This document shows, one piece after another, positions 1-9,994 of a stretch of DNA of 64,000 bases. Position 1 is the stretch's first letter. Every line of letters starts with the position of its first letter. The translations under genes were made by a program, and so were the position numbers. Source of the stretch: Leptospira inadai serovar Lyme str. 10 (GTDB lineage Bacteria > Spirochaetota > Leptospiria > Leptospirales > Leptospiraceae); NCBI RefSeq assembly GCF_000243675.2, contig NZ_AHMM02000015.1, positions 310,001-374,000 on the forward strand, given 5' to 3'. The notes below the pieces were generated by a model that had not been told where the DNA came from, searched no databases, and saw only the letters and a list, made by a program, of their open reading frames with translations.

Positions 1-2751
1 AAGAGCAAGAGCCGGAAGAAAGGATGTCCATTGAGCCTTGGAAAATTTTGCATCCTTAATCCTATACCGAACGATAATTTGAAACGATACCAAAGCCACC
101 AAGAGTAAAAGACCTAGATACATCGATAAAGTAAAGGAGCCGAATAAATAACTCAAAAAGAACAACGTGACTGAAAAAGGAAAGAGTAGAACCAATAGGA
201 CCAGAATCGATCGTTTAAAGGATTCGAAATAGGAGGATAGAATGAAATATATTAATAAAAATGCATATATTATGACGCTATAAATTCTTTTTTCGGTTTC
301 GATCGTTTTCTTAACGCTTCGGCCCATCTCAATATGATAATTCTCCGGAAGATTGGCACTCGCCAACGCGCGCAATTCCGAGAAAATTTTTGCGTGAGAA
401 ATGTTTCCGGTTCGCAATGCGAAAGAAAGGGATCTTTTTTTATTCTTTCGGAATATCTTAATCGGAGATTTGGACTCTTTCTGTTTTGAAAGTTCGGTTA
501 ACGGCGAAAATTTCCCTTCGGTATTTTTAATATAAAATTTTTCCAAACTCGATTCCGAATTTCTAAATTCCTCCGAAAAACGGATACGAATGTCGATCTC
601 ACGGTTTTCCTCCAGAAATTTGCTGGCCACTCCGCCTTGTATCGCCAGTTTTAAAAAACTTCCGATTTCAAAATTGCTTAATGAAGCTCTTGCCGCTTTG
701 TTTTTATCCAAGACTATATGCAGCTCGTCTCTTGGAGGCTTGTATCGAAGAACCACCTCTTCTATTCCGCCCAGTTTGCCGGCTTTTTCCGCAAGCGATC
801 GGACTATTTGATCCAGCTTTCCGTTATCATCTCCGAGTACATCCACGACGATCTCTTTGAATTTACCCGCATCCGATTCTCGCGAGAAATAACAAAAGGC
901 CGGACTAGTATTTCCGATTTTTTGCTTTATTTTCTGAATGAAATCGTCGCTGCTTACCCGACTTTCATTTAATGATATGATTAAAAATGAATGACCGGAA
1001 TCGATCTTCGTAGTTACCTCTTCCACACCAGGAATTTCTAGGATTTTCTCTTCCACCTTTTTAGTGATTGCATTAGTAAATTCGAATCCTGTTCCGGAAG
1101 GAAGTTCTATATACCCCAATATTCTTCTATTTTCGATGGAATAAAAGAGTTCCTTATCAAGCTTTGTTAAACGATAAACTCCCGCTAAAATTGCCAGGGC
1201 ATATACGGTGAAAAATAACTTCGCAGATAGGCCGGGGATAAACCTAAAATATCCTCCTGGGCTGGGGGAAGAAATCGGCATCGAGGTTGCAGCTTGAAAA
1301 TACTTGAATCGGATTTGATTAAAAAAACTACGTAGCGGGATGAAAGAGACGTACGATAATACCAAATAAAGTACGATAAAGAATCCCAAGCGCATTGAGG
1401 ATTCGCCGGTATCTCGGTCTAGGATATAAAGCGGAAGGCATAATGCGAGGATCGTTACCGCAAGAGTCGTAAATTCCGGCAACGTATCCTTTAGTCTCCA
1501 ATTTCCCTCTTTAGACCGGATATTCTCCAATAAAAAAAAGCAAATAATGCTCCAGATCGAAAACCCGAGCAGGAAGGAACTAAAAATGATAATATCAAAA
1601 TCTAATTTTAAAATAAATAATATTAACTGGAATATGAAGAAATTGATGAAAATTTGAAAAACAAGAGTTGACCTGACTTGAAAATATTTGTATTTTTCGT
1701 TGAAAAAAACCAACAGGAGAAAGGCAGCGAGACCGATAAGGCCACATATTACTAAATTCAAATATGATTTTTTGACCATTTCGGCTTGGTCATAAATATA
1801 GTTAAAACGAAGTCCCGTGATATTTAAGTTTTTAAGTTTCTTATTTACCTCTTTCGAGATCTCGAGGATATTTCCTAATGCGGATTTATAGACATAAACG
1901 CTCACATTCTCCTTCCCGTTAACCCTGGATCCGCTATCTTCTTCGCGATAGGAAAAGGAGACTTTGGCCACGTCTTCGATGAAAATATTTCTCCCTCGTT
2001 CGCTAGAATAGACAGGTAGCTTCTGAAGGGTCCGTAATGCCTTATATCTACCCTCTAATATCAAATTATAAGTCATCCCTTGTTTATCGACGGACGCTAC
2101 GGAATTCGTCTTATTGTTCTGCTCGATCGCTCTTTGAATGTCTAAAAGGTCTAAACCGAAGCTTTTTAATTTTTGCATGTCGCAGGAGACTAAAACCTCC
2201 CGGACTTTCCCTCCGGAGACGGCGATTTTACTGACACCATCGACGTTCTCTAGAAAGCTTTTTACTTCATGGTCCGCGATACTTCGTAATTCGATGAAAT
2301 CGTATTTCTCGCTCTCCAACGTGATGATCATCGCCGGACGCTGATCGGGATCGTATCGGTAAATAAACGGTTTATGAACTTCTCTCGGGAATTGACCCGC
2401 GACTATATCTATCCTTTCTCTGATTTCAAGGCTTTTGAATTCAAGGTTGACATCTTTCGCGAATTCAACGTTTATTTCGGTCTTTCCTCTTTCGGAATAG
2501 GAGTATATATCTTCGATCCCGCCGACGCCGGAGATTACTTCCTCGATCGGGATAGTTATCGTTTCTTCGATATTATCAACGTCGGCACCGGGAAATTCGA
2601 CGGATATCGTTAGCCCTGGATAGGCGGAAGTCGGAAAAAGGGAAACCGGCACTCTGAAGAACGAAAAAAAACCGAATATGATCAATCCGAAAAAGAACAT
2701 TCCGATCGTGATCGGTCGCGAAGTAAGAAAATTTTCCTTTCGGGAATGCAT
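1..2751 (-). CDS. RND-family efflux protein, degenerate relay (3' end outside window)
   Basis: An uninterrupted minus-strand frame of 917 codons starts at ATG 2751 and is still open at base 1. The N-terminus has the RND layout: one transmembrane segment, then a periplasmic porter region with motifs such as PTSAYPGLTISVEFPGAD. TM segments follow from about residue 340, then a second porter half and a second TM block (YFESFKRS). TM4 reads LLGFSIWSIICFFLLENI, so the acidic proton-relay position (D407/D408 in AcrB) is occupied by Ile402. The second-half TM motif is also altered (LLVALVSFQIIVRY). It starts 7 bases after the stop of the canonical RND gene upstream, so the two are cotranscribed. I infer a non-catalytic partner in a mixed RND trimer. 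A decaying pump is the alternative, but there is no frameshift or stop. Confidence 0.85.
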   Translation of the reverse strand, partial: MHSRKENFLTSRPITIGMFFFGLIIFGFFSFFRVPVSLFPTSAYPGLTISVEFPGADVDNIEETITIPIEEVISGVGGIEDIYSYSERGKTEINVEFAKDVNLEFKSLEIRERIDIVAGQFPREVHKPFIYRYDPDQRPAMIITLESEKYDFIELRSIADHEVKSFLENVDGVSKIAVSGGKVREVLVSCDMQKLKSFGLDLLDIQRAIEQNNKTNSVASVDKQGMTYNLILEGRYKALRTLQKLPVYSSERGRNIFIEDVAKVSFSYREEDSGSRVNGKENVSVYVYKSALGNILEISKEVNKKLKNLNITGLRFNYIYDQAEMVKKSYLNLVICGLIGLAAFLLLVFFNEKYKYFQVRSTLVFQIFINFFIFQLILFILKLDFDIIIFSSFLLGFSIWSIICFFLLENIRSKEGNWRLKDTLPEFTTLAVTILALCLPLYILDRDTGESSMRLGFFIVLYLVLSYVSFIPLRSFFNQIRFKYFQAATSMPISSPSPGGYFRFIPGLSAKLFFTVYALAILAGVYRLTKLDKELFYSIENRRILGYIELPSGTGFEFTNAITKKVEEKILEIPGVEEVTTKIDSGHSFLIISLNESRVSSDDFIQKIKQKIGNTSPAFCYFSRESDAGKFKEIVVDVLGDDNGKLDQIVRSLAEKAGKLGGIEEVVLRYKPPRDELHIVLDKNKAARASLSNFEIGSFLKLAIQGGVASKFLEENREIDIRIRFSEEFRNSESSLEKFYIKNTEGKFSPLTELSKQKESKSPIKIFRKNKKRSLSFALRTGNISHAKIFSELRALASANLPENYHIEMGRSVKKTIETEKRIYSVIIYAFLLIYFILSSYFESFKRSILVLLVLLFPFSVTLFFLSYLFGSFTLSMYLGLLLLVALVSFQIIVRYRIKDAKFSKAQWTSFLPALAL

Positions 2752-2758
2752 CTCGTTT

Positions 2759-5700
2759 TTATCTTTCGTTCTTAAGCAAATAGTAAAAGAGCAACGGTAT
2801 TAAATATAAACTAAAGAAGAAGGACGCGAACAAACCTATCACGACTACGACCGCCATCGGTGATTGAAATTCCGTACCTTTTTGAAGTTCCAACATTATA
2901 GGCATCAAACCTAAAATCGTAGTGCTGTTGTTCATCAGGATCGGCCTTAATACGATCTTGCCGGAATCGACGATGATCTTTTTTAGCGGAATATTCTCCT
3001 TGAATAGAAGTTGAACGTATTCGTAATACAAGGCGGCATTATCGACCACCACGCCTAAGAGTAACACTATTCCCATAAAGGAACTTACGTTGAGGGACTT
3101 TCCGAAAAGAAATAGCGCGGGGAAAGTTCCGATAAACATCAACGGAATGGTGCAGATCATCACTAACGAATAAAGCAGCGATTCGAATTGACTTGCAAGC
3201 AGCATATAAATGAGAACTGCCGCTAATACAAAAGCAAAAGATAGATCGCTAAACGACTTCTCGATGTTTTCTTTTTCTCCGGAGAACTGTATCTTGTACC
3301 CTTCCGGAATGGGAAATTTTGCGACGACTTCTTCCGCGTTCGAAATGGCGGAATTCATCAAGACGGGGTTTATATCCGCCATTACTAAATTGATTCGCGA
3401 GTTTCCCGAACGTAAGATCGAAGTGGGAGCGACTTTTTCCTCGACCTTGCTGATTTGAGCGATTTGTATTAGTTCACCGGATGGAGCCTTTACATTCAGC
3501 CGCATGACTTTTTCCAGCGAATCTACGTCCTGTTTTCTAAAACTCAAGCGAACGTTTACGTTTTTGTTTGCTATTTTTATTTTCGTAACTATCGAACCGT
3601 GATTTGCGATTCGGAGATAGTTGGACATATATTCATTCGTCATATGAATGCTACTCGATTTAATCGGATCGAAACTCAACGCGTATTCGATCGATTTATC
3701 CTCCATACTCTCCCTGACATCCTTTACGCCGGCGATTGAGGAAATTTTTTTCGCTAAATTAGCGCCGATCTCGTGAAGAGTTTTGAGATCGTCCCCGTGA
3801 ATTTCCAAAGTTAACTTACTCTGGTCGGAAGTAATAAGCGAAGAAAGAACGTCCCCGCTATTCTCGAAAATTATCTTTATATCCTCGCCTAGCGCTATTT
3901 TATTCCTAATTTCGTTAATGAATTTAGTCGTAGAAATATTAGCTCGGTCCTTTAAAAGCACTCTCAACGTCGCTCGGTTGGTTCCCCATTCCCCCTTTTT
4001 TTTACTCGCTAATTGATCCTCCTCATATCCGATCCGAGATATTACGCTGGCTACGGGTTCCGACTTTAGAAGAGTCGATTCAATATTGCTTACGATTTCG
4101 GAAGTAGCTTCCAATTTCGATCCTTTCGGCGCCTCGATAATGATCGAAAATTCACCCGTGTCAACGTGCGGAATAAATTCTTTCGACACTACCGAAATGA
4201 ATTGGATGGAAAAGACGAATAAAACGACTATGATTACGATAAGCTTAAACGGATGATCCAAATAATGATTCAATCTGTTTTCGTAGCTCTTTAGCATGTT
4301 TAAGTATATTTTTTCGGATCTATTAAAGATTAATTTATTCAGAAATTCGGATTCCATATTAATCGTATAAAGAACCGAGGATAGCATCGGAATGATAGTA
4401 AGGGAGGCGATTAAGCTAATGACAAGAGAAATCGTTATTGCTAACGCCATTTCGGCGAATACGATTCCGACGATGCTTTTGAGGAAAATGATGGGTAAGA
4501 ATACGATAACTGTCGTCAAAGTAGCGGAAATTACGGATCCGGTTACTTCCATCGTTCCGTTCAGCGCCGCCTTCTTTATCTCTGCGCCGCGAGAAAGATT
4601 CCTTTCAATCGCCGAAAAAACGACGTTGCTCGTATCGAATAGCATTCCGATACCGAGTGCAAGTCCGCCGAGCGACATCATGTTTAACGATATATTGAAT
4701 AAATAAAATAGTAATAACGTTGTGAAAAGAGACGCAGGTATGACGGTCAGTAGAATTAAGGGACTTTTGACATTTCGAAGTAAAAAAACAAGGACGAGAA
4801 AAGCCAGTATAGCGCCGGAAATAAGCGAGCCGCTTACGCCGGAGATGGCCTCTTTAATATATTTCGATTCATCGAACACGATCTCCGCTTTCAGTTCTCT
4901 CCGAAATCTTTCGTTGATGCTCGCTAGTTCGCTTTGAACCTTATCCGAAATTTCGACCGAATTTTTCCCCGATTCCTTAAATAGGTAAGCGATAATACAA
5001 TCTTTCCCGTTATATCTTGCTATTCCCGTTCTTTCTTTGTATCCCTCTTTAATGCTTGCAAATGAGGCTATATCGACGGGTACACCTTGGGTATTTGTAC
5101 CTGCAATCGTTTGCCCTATTTCGGCGGCATTCTGAAATTCTCCGATCGCTCTAATTAAAAGGTCTTTTTTACCAACCGGAAGACTTCCTGCCGGAAAGTT
5201 TACGTTCGCAGCAACGATGGATCTCCGTACATCTAATAGGGAGATCCCGTACGCATTCATTTTATCCGGATCGATTTCGACGGATATTTCCTTTTGAAAC
5301 CCGCCTGAAAATTGAACTGCCGCAAGACCTTCGATCTTCTCTAAATGGACTTTTACGTTGTCTTGTATAAAACCTCTTAATTTCTTCTCATCCATGTCTT
5401 TTCCGGGAAAAAAAACGATCTCTTGGAAAGCCGATTGCGAAGGATCGAATCGTGTGACGATCGGGCGACTGGCATCTTGCGGTAAAAAATCCCTAATTAA
5501 ATCGATTCGCTCTCGGACCTCGATGATCGCATAATCGACTGTTATGCTGTTCGAAAATTGAAGAGTGATTAACGACATTCCTTCCACGGATTCCGAATTG
5601 ATTTTGTCCAATCCTCCGATAGTTCCCACAGAATCGGCGATAGGTTTTGTGATAAGGCTTTCTATCTCCTCCGGCGAAGCGTTCGGATAATTGACAATGA

Positions 5701-5842
5701 CGGTAACTTTAGGAAACTTAAGCTCCGGCATTAAGTTCATTTTAATTTTTTGTAAAGCGATTGCCCCGAACAGCGATAGAGCCAGCCAAATCATGGAAAT
5801 CGTGATTTGGCGGGAAACGCAGAATTTTATAATGGATTCCAT
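2759..5842 (-). CDS. RND efflux pump inner-membrane subunit
   Basis: This 1027-residue protein has full RND architecture: TM1 near residue 12-32, a first porter half (PKVTVIVNYPNASPEEIE), TM2-6, a second porter half and TM8-12. TM4 reads GIGMLFDTSNVVF with a single relay aspartate, Asp403; single-Asp versions work in CusA-type pumps. The second-half motif GVVVDNAALYYEY is conserved. It should drive proton-coupled export across the inner membrane with the membrane-fusion protein 32 bases upstream and the TolC-like channel that heads the operon. The degenerate RND gene follows after 7 bases. The substrate cannot be read from the sequence; heavy-metal or hydrophobic-drug export are both possible. 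Confidence 0.93.
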   Translation of the reverse strand: MESIIKFCVSRQITISMIWLALSLFGAIALQKIKMNLMPELKFPKVTVIVNYPNASPEEIESLITKPIADSVGTIGGLDKINSESVEGMSLITLQFSNSITVDYAIIEVRERIDLIRDFLPQDASRPIVTRFDPSQSAFQEIVFFPGKDMDEKKLRGFIQDNVKVHLEKIEGLAAVQFSGGFQKEISVEIDPDKMNAYGISLLDVRRSIVAANVNFPAGSLPVGKKDLLIRAIGEFQNAAEIGQTIAGTNTQGVPVDIASFASIKEGYKERTGIARYNGKDCIIAYLFKESGKNSVEISDKVQSELASINERFRRELKAEIVFDESKYIKEAISGVSGSLISGAILAFLVLVFLLRNVKSPLILLTVIPASLFTTLLLFYLFNISLNMMSLGGLALGIGMLFDTSNVVFSAIERNLSRGAEIKKAALNGTMEVTGSVISATLTTVIVFLPIIFLKSIVGIVFAEMALAITISLVISLIASLTIIPMLSSVLYTINMESEFLNKLIFNRSEKIYLNMLKSYENRLNHYLDHPFKLIVIIVVLFVFSIQFISVVSKEFIPHVDTGEFSIIIEAPKGSKLEATSEIVSNIESTLLKSEPVASVISRIGYEEDQLASKKKGEWGTNRATLRVLLKDRANISTTKFINEIRNKIALGEDIKIIFENSGDVLSSLITSDQSKLTLEIHGDDLKTLHEIGANLAKKISSIAGVKDVRESMEDKSIEYALSFDPIKSSSIHMTNEYMSNYLRIANHGSIVTKIKIANKNVNVRLSFRKQDVDSLEKVMRLNVKAPSGELIQIAQISKVEEKVAPTSILRSGNSRINLVMADINPVLMNSAISNAEEVVAKFPIPEGYKIQFSGEKENIEKSFSDLSFAFVLAAVLIYMLLASQFESLLYSLVMICTIPLMFIGTFPALFLFGKSLNVSSFMGIVLLLGVVVDNAALYYEYVQLLFKENIPLKKIIVDSGKIVLRPILMNNSTTILGLMPIMLELQKGTEFQSPMAVVVVIGLFASFFFSLYLIPLLFYYLLKNER

Positions 5843-5874
5843 GATTTAGCCGAACAAGGAAGAGGATTGAGGTT

Positions 5875-7365
5875 TCAGTTTTGGCCTAGAATCGGTTTTA
5901 CCGGTATTCCATCGCGTAGCTGCGATAGTTTATCTAATACGATTATATCGTCCTGCTGTAATCCCTCCATGACTTGAATATAGTCGTCATATTTTTTTCC
6001 CGTCTTTATTTCCTTTTTATAGCAACTGCCATCTCGGACCTCGAATACGATCGCTTTATCTTCTTCTTTAGGAATAGTCGCAGCTGCAGGTATTAAAATT
6101 GTAGGAACCGGTTCTCCCGTTAGAACATTTGCACGGATAAACATTCCCGGTTTTAGGCGATTGTCCGTATTCTTTATTAAAGACTTAACTTCAGTCGTAT
6201 GTGATTTCTGGTCCACTAAGGGGCTAATAAGGACAATTTTTCCCGTGAAATTTTCCTTCTTAAATACGTCCGCCGTAAAGTCGACTTTCATGTCCTTTTT
6301 TAGGTGAATGGATTCCGATTCGGAGATATTGAAAACGGCATAAACTTGAGATATGTCTATTATCGTGAGGACGGCTTGGTTTCCGCCGGAATTACCGGAA
6401 ATCACTTCTCCTTGACTCTTATATTTTTTAGCGACGATTCCGGCGATAGGAGAATAGTTCATAACTTCCTTTAACAGAATTTTCGTAGCATTCACTTGAG
6501 CCTGGTGCGATCTAAGAACTCCTTCCGCAACCTCCAACTCCGCTTTCTCGATTTTGGTATTAATGTCCTTGATAATCGAAATTCTTTCCTTCTCGGAAGA
6601 AGGAACGGAGTAACCGTTTCGAATAATATCTTCGTCGCTGAGACCTAAAGAATGAATCTCTAAATCTTTTTTTGCAATTGCATATGCGGATTCTTTATTT
6701 CCGACCTCTAGCCTTGCTACCTCGAATTCTTCGCGGCTTATGCCTCCGACTTTGTAGATTTCTTCTTTACCTTCGAACGTTTTTTTGGCTTTCTCATATT
6801 CGTCCTTTGCTCGCCGGAAAAGAGTCTTACTCTTTTCCATTTCTCTAATTCTTGCATCTATTCCGAACTTTGCTTTCTCGTATTTTTCGGCGGCAAGCTT
6901 GACTTGAGAACGGGAAGATTCCATCGTCGCTTCTTGCTTCATTAGCTCTAATTCATATTGGAGGCTTTCAATCTTAAATAATTTTTGATCGAAGGAGACT
7001 TTATCCCCTTCTTTCACAAATATTTTTTCGATGCGCCCACTTAATTTCGAATATATCTCGACTTTATCCTTAAAATCGATCATTCCCGAAGAGCTAACGG
7101 AAGGTGCGATATTTTTGATAACGATTCTGTAAGCGGAAACCGAGACCGGTCCGGCCTGATCTCCGGCGGTTGTCATCTTACTATCGCGAAAAACCCAAAA
7201 GAGCGGTTTAAATAGACTAGCTCCGATGTTATTTACGACCGGATAGCTAGGATTGTCTTTTAACCTGTAATAAGCCGCGAAAAGAAGAAGGTAAATCACC
7301 GCTAAATACAAAATAATTTTAGCCGCGATATTCTTGAAAATTGCCTTTAGAACCGAAAATATCAA
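5875..7365 (-). CDS. RND membrane-fusion (periplasmic adaptor) protein
   Basis: The product is 496 residues with one N-terminal membrane anchor (about residues 12-32) and no lipobox. A half-lipoyl/barrel start follows (KVEIYSKLSGRIEKIFVKEGD), then a long charged alpha-helical hairpin (about residues 130-300), the second lipoyl half (SPIAGIVAKKYKSQGEVI) and a beta-barrel/membrane-proximal domain (NTDNRLKPGMFIRANV). This is the HlyD/AcrA-type adaptor that joins an RND pump to the outer-membrane channel. The hairpin is long, and the protein is larger than the roughly 380-400 residues usual for AcrA. It lies between a lipoprotein gene (78-base gap) and the RND genes in one minus-strand operon. 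Confidence 0.9.
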   Translation of the reverse strand: MIFSVLKAIFKNIAAKIILYLAVIYLLLFAAYYRLKDNPSYPVVNNIGASLFKPLFWVFRDSKMTTAGDQAGPVSVSAYRIVIKNIAPSVSSSGMIDFKDKVEIYSKLSGRIEKIFVKEGDKVSFDQKLFKIESLQYELELMKQEATMESSRSQVKLAAEKYEKAKFGIDARIREMEKSKTLFRRAKDEYEKAKKTFEGKEEIYKVGGISREEFEVARLEVGNKESAYAIAKKDLEIHSLGLSDEDIIRNGYSVPSSEKERISIIKDINTKIEKAELEVAEGVLRSHQAQVNATKILLKEVMNYSPIAGIVAKKYKSQGEVISGNSGGNQAVLTIIDISQVYAVFNISESESIHLKKDMKVDFTADVFKKENFTGKIVLISPLVDQKSHTTEVKSLIKNTDNRLKPGMFIRANVLTGEPVPTILIPAAATIPKEEDKAIVFEVRDGSCYKKEIKTGKKYDDYIQVMEGLQQDDIIVLDKLSQLRDGIPVKPILGQN

Positions 7366-7443
7366 ATTTTTACCTTTAAACCTTGCGCGAATGTTCGCTT
7401 CACTCTTGACCTCGGTGAGTTCGGCAGTTTCTAACCGATGTCG

Positions 7444-8139
7444 TTAGAATAAAGATAGCAGCATCCAATTTTTCTTTTCTTCTCGTTTGTCGAGCTTATC
7501 TACTATTTTCGTGCATACGTCCCGTAACAAATTCGCTTCGGTAAACGTACGATCTTCGACGGTATAATTTACGCTGCTGATGATTTTACCTTTTTTATCG
7601 AAGACTTCCAAAAAGATAATAGCGCTCTCTTTTTTATCCAGGATTTTCCGATTGTCGTTCATCGATATCGCACCTTGAATAAAGAAGTCGAAAGCAACCG
7701 TGCCGGATAGATTTTTAATTTCCTGTTCTTTTAAGTTTCTGGGATCCAATTCGATATTTTGCCAGAAGTTTTCACCGGCCACATTTTTAGCGGAATCCGG
7801 TAAAAAGTTCGTGTTATCTTTAGATTCCGTCGACTTTTCCTTTTTAAAAGCCTTTTCCTTGGCCACATTATCTTCGATCGTTTTTAAATAATCTCCGATT
7901 ACCAGAACGTCATATCCCGAAAACAAAAGTTCGAACTTAAGCATACTGCTCAGATTCTTCGTACTAAACGGATCAAAATGGGAATCTCTATTTTCTATGA
8001 ATCCTAATAGATAAACTCCCTTAGCTTTGTCCTTTCTTTCCGCATATCTAACGGAGCCGGTATTGAAATAGGTACAAGACTGGATTGAAACGATGAGCAA
8101 TATACTCAGAATTCCATATTTTATATTCTTAAATCGCAT
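7444..8139 (-). CDS. Efflux-operon lipoprotein of unknown function
   Basis: The protein has 231 residues and a type II signal peptide ending SIQSC, with Cys22 as the likely lipidated residue. The rest is soluble. It has a segment like a nucleotide-binding-free alpha/beta domain (LLSGYDVLVIGDYLK-type pattern near residue 75), a lysine-rich stretch around residues 90-110, and a C-terminal part rich in beta strands. I recognise no catalytic motif. It sits between the Ig-like lipoprotein (35-base gap) and the membrane-fusion gene (78-base gap), all on the minus strand. I infer a periplasm- or outer-membrane-attached accessory factor of the efflux system. Function unknown. Confidence 0.75.
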   Translation of the reverse strand: MRFKNIKYGILSILLIVSIQSCTYFNTGSVRYAERKDKAKGVYLLGFIENRDSHFDPFSTKNLSSMLKFELLFSGYDVLVIGDYLKTIEDNVAKEKAFKKEKSTESKDNTNFLPDSAKNVAGENFWQNIELDPRNLKEQEIKNLSGTVAFDFFIQGAISMNDNRKILDKKESAIIFLEVFDKKGKIISSVNYTVEDRTFTEANLLRDVCTKIVDKLDKREEKKNWMLLSLF

Positions 8140-8174
8140 GGCATGTAATCCTCCTGTATTATGATTTCATGTAA

Positions 8175-9950
8175 TTATTGACTAACGAAAGAAAAGAGGA
8201 ACGGAGGCGATAGCGGTTTTCCGTTCACGTCTAAAGACGTACTGTTCACTTGGATCGTATAGATCGGTGCGTTCGGCGAAACCGGAGGAGACAACGAAAC
8301 GTTCGTCAAATTGAAGTCGCCATTCGTTCCGAAGGCAGTAGTCGTTCCGCAAGTTGCTTCCATTTCCGAATACACTAAATCTAAAACGCGACACCCGAAT
8401 GGTGCCACAGCCTGACAGTCTTGCCATTTCCATGTAGAAAGTCGAAGAGTTGTCAGGGGAGGTGAAATACGACTGAGTGAAATCGCATTTAAAGTGCTGC
8501 CCGGTTCCATATAATTACTGAAAATTAATCTAAAATTATCGGTAGTTCGATCAGCGCAAGCCGTGCTTGTTCCCGTTCCGTCGTCGCCTCCCCTAAATTG
8601 ATAGGAACTCGGAGATAGAACCGAAATAGTATCGTCCCACCAGCAGGAACCTATGGTCCAGCTTCCACCGGCTGCATTGCCTGTTCCAGGTAAGGTAGTC
8701 GCGCAGCCCGGTTGGCTCGCAACTCCAATCGATTGAACATGAGGCGACGGGTTGTTTGCACCCGCCACGAAACTGCCGGTAACGGGGGTTTTTAAAGCCA
8801 CTAAATTCGAACTCAGCGCGCTAGTCGATATGCTTACACTGTACCTAGTTCCGTAGGTGAGAACCGAATCCGAAACTAACGTTAATACGGTATTTCCACC
8901 CGACCAGGTGTACGTTCCCGGTATTGCAGGTGAAATATTAATCGCTGCTTGAGTACTAAGCGGATCCATTGGAGTCGAAAAATTGAACGTGAGAGTATTG
9001 CTTCCGGGGTTTCCCAAACAGCCGTTCGTGACCGCCACGGAAAGAATGTCGGACAATGTGCCTGCCCCTGCCTTACATGTGGGGATTGTTCCGGTAAAAA
9101 CGGTAATCGAAGTGACTCCGGGAAGAGCGTTATTCGTTCCTACAAAGAAGCTTCCCGCTATATTTCCCGCCAAAGCGATGTTACTCGTGTCGACCGCTTG
9201 GGTACTTACAATAACACTGTATCGTTGTCCCGCCGTTAAAGGATAGTCGGGAATGATGGAAAGAGAACTTGAGGATGTCCACGTATAACTTCCTAGCAGG
9301 CTCGGACTAATCGCGATTGCTCCTTGCGTAATTTGCGGATTCATCGCTCGCGAGAAATTCAGTATAATTTGATTTTGGTTCGGGTTTCCCATACAGGCAG
9401 TTACGATATTCGAATTTAAAAAATCCCCCAAGGCGGCAGTTCCCGCATTACAGGCGGCAAGTGGACCTGCATAAACGTACATGTTATTAATTGTCGGATT
9501 CGTTCCGACGTTTGCGGCGCTTCCGACCGAGACCGAAGCGCTAAAAGGATCTTTCAAATCCCGTCCGGAATTATCTTCGCACGATTTAGTTAAAGAAAAC
9601 GTATAAGTTCCGGCTTTAAGAGAGGCGGAAGGAAGAAAGTTCAAAACCGAAGGAGTATTGTTAAAAAAGCCGGGCGTCGTCGGCGACATAGAAAACGCGA
9701 TTTGACAAGCGTTCATATTCATTTCCTTACTGAACGCAATTTGAAATGATTGGCTGCTTGGAAGATTTTGCACTCCCGAAACCGGATTACTGAATAAAAC
9801 CTTCGGAGCGTCCGACTCCCCGATAAAGGGATCGAATTTAAGGAGACTATTTTGCAAATTTTTACATGAGGTCAGGAAAATAACAATCGCCATAATATAG
9901 AGCGATTGATTAAAAAAGATTAATTTATAAAGAGAAGTACTGTTTTTCAT
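8175..9950 (-). CDS. Ig-like (Big_5-type) repeat lipoprotein
   Basis: This 591-residue protein has a lipobox (FLTSC, Cys29); a shorter start at Met20 would still keep it. At least three consecutive SbsA/Big_5-like Ig domains follow, at about residues 45-150, 150-272 and 273-400. They share the pattern FSxxMN/DP, SPxxxGxYTW, LTxGxRYSVxxS and a closing SFxxGxN. A longer, cysteine-rich fourth repeat runs to the C-terminus and ends SPPFLFSF. Such domains are extracellular beta-sandwiches in bacterial surface proteins. The gene lies between the TolC-like gene (44-base gap) and a second lipoprotein gene inside an efflux operon, which is unusual. A surface or periplasmic scaffold role is inference. 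Confidence 0.85.
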   Translation of the reverse strand: MKNSTSLYKLIFFNQSLYIMAIVIFLTSCKNLQNSLLKFDPFIGESDAPKVLFSNPVSGVQNLPSSQSFQIAFSKEMNMNACQIAFSMSPTTPGFFNNTPSVLNFLPSASLKAGTYTFSLTKSCEDNSGRDLKDPFSASVSVGSAANVGTNPTINNMYVYAGPLAACNAGTAALGDFLNSNIVTACMGNPNQNQIILNFSRAMNPQITQGAIAISPSLLGSYTWTSSSSLSIIPDYPLTAGQRYSVIVSTQAVDTSNIALAGNIAGSFFVGTNNALPGVTSITVFTGTIPTCKAGAGTLSDILSVAVTNGCLGNPGSNTLTFNFSTPMDPLSTQAAINISPAIPGTYTWSGGNTVLTLVSDSVLTYGTRYSVSISTSALSSNLVALKTPVTGSFVAGANNPSPHVQSIGVASQPGCATTLPGTGNAAGGSWTIGSCWWDDTISVLSPSSYQFRGGDDGTGTSTACADRTTDNFRLIFSNYMEPGSTLNAISLSRISPPLTTLRLSTWKWQDCQAVAPFGCRVLDLVYSEMEATCGTTTAFGTNGDFNLTNVSLSPPVSPNAPIYTIQVNSTSLDVNGKPLSPPFLFSFVSQ

Positions 9951-9994
9951 AATTTTTATTCTATATCAGCTATTTGTTATCGATCAAAAACGAT

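Noticed and set aside
2037..2613. Plus-strand open frames opposite the left-edge RND gene
   Set aside because: The minus-strand frame is continuous with RND features over the whole stretch, so these are shadows.
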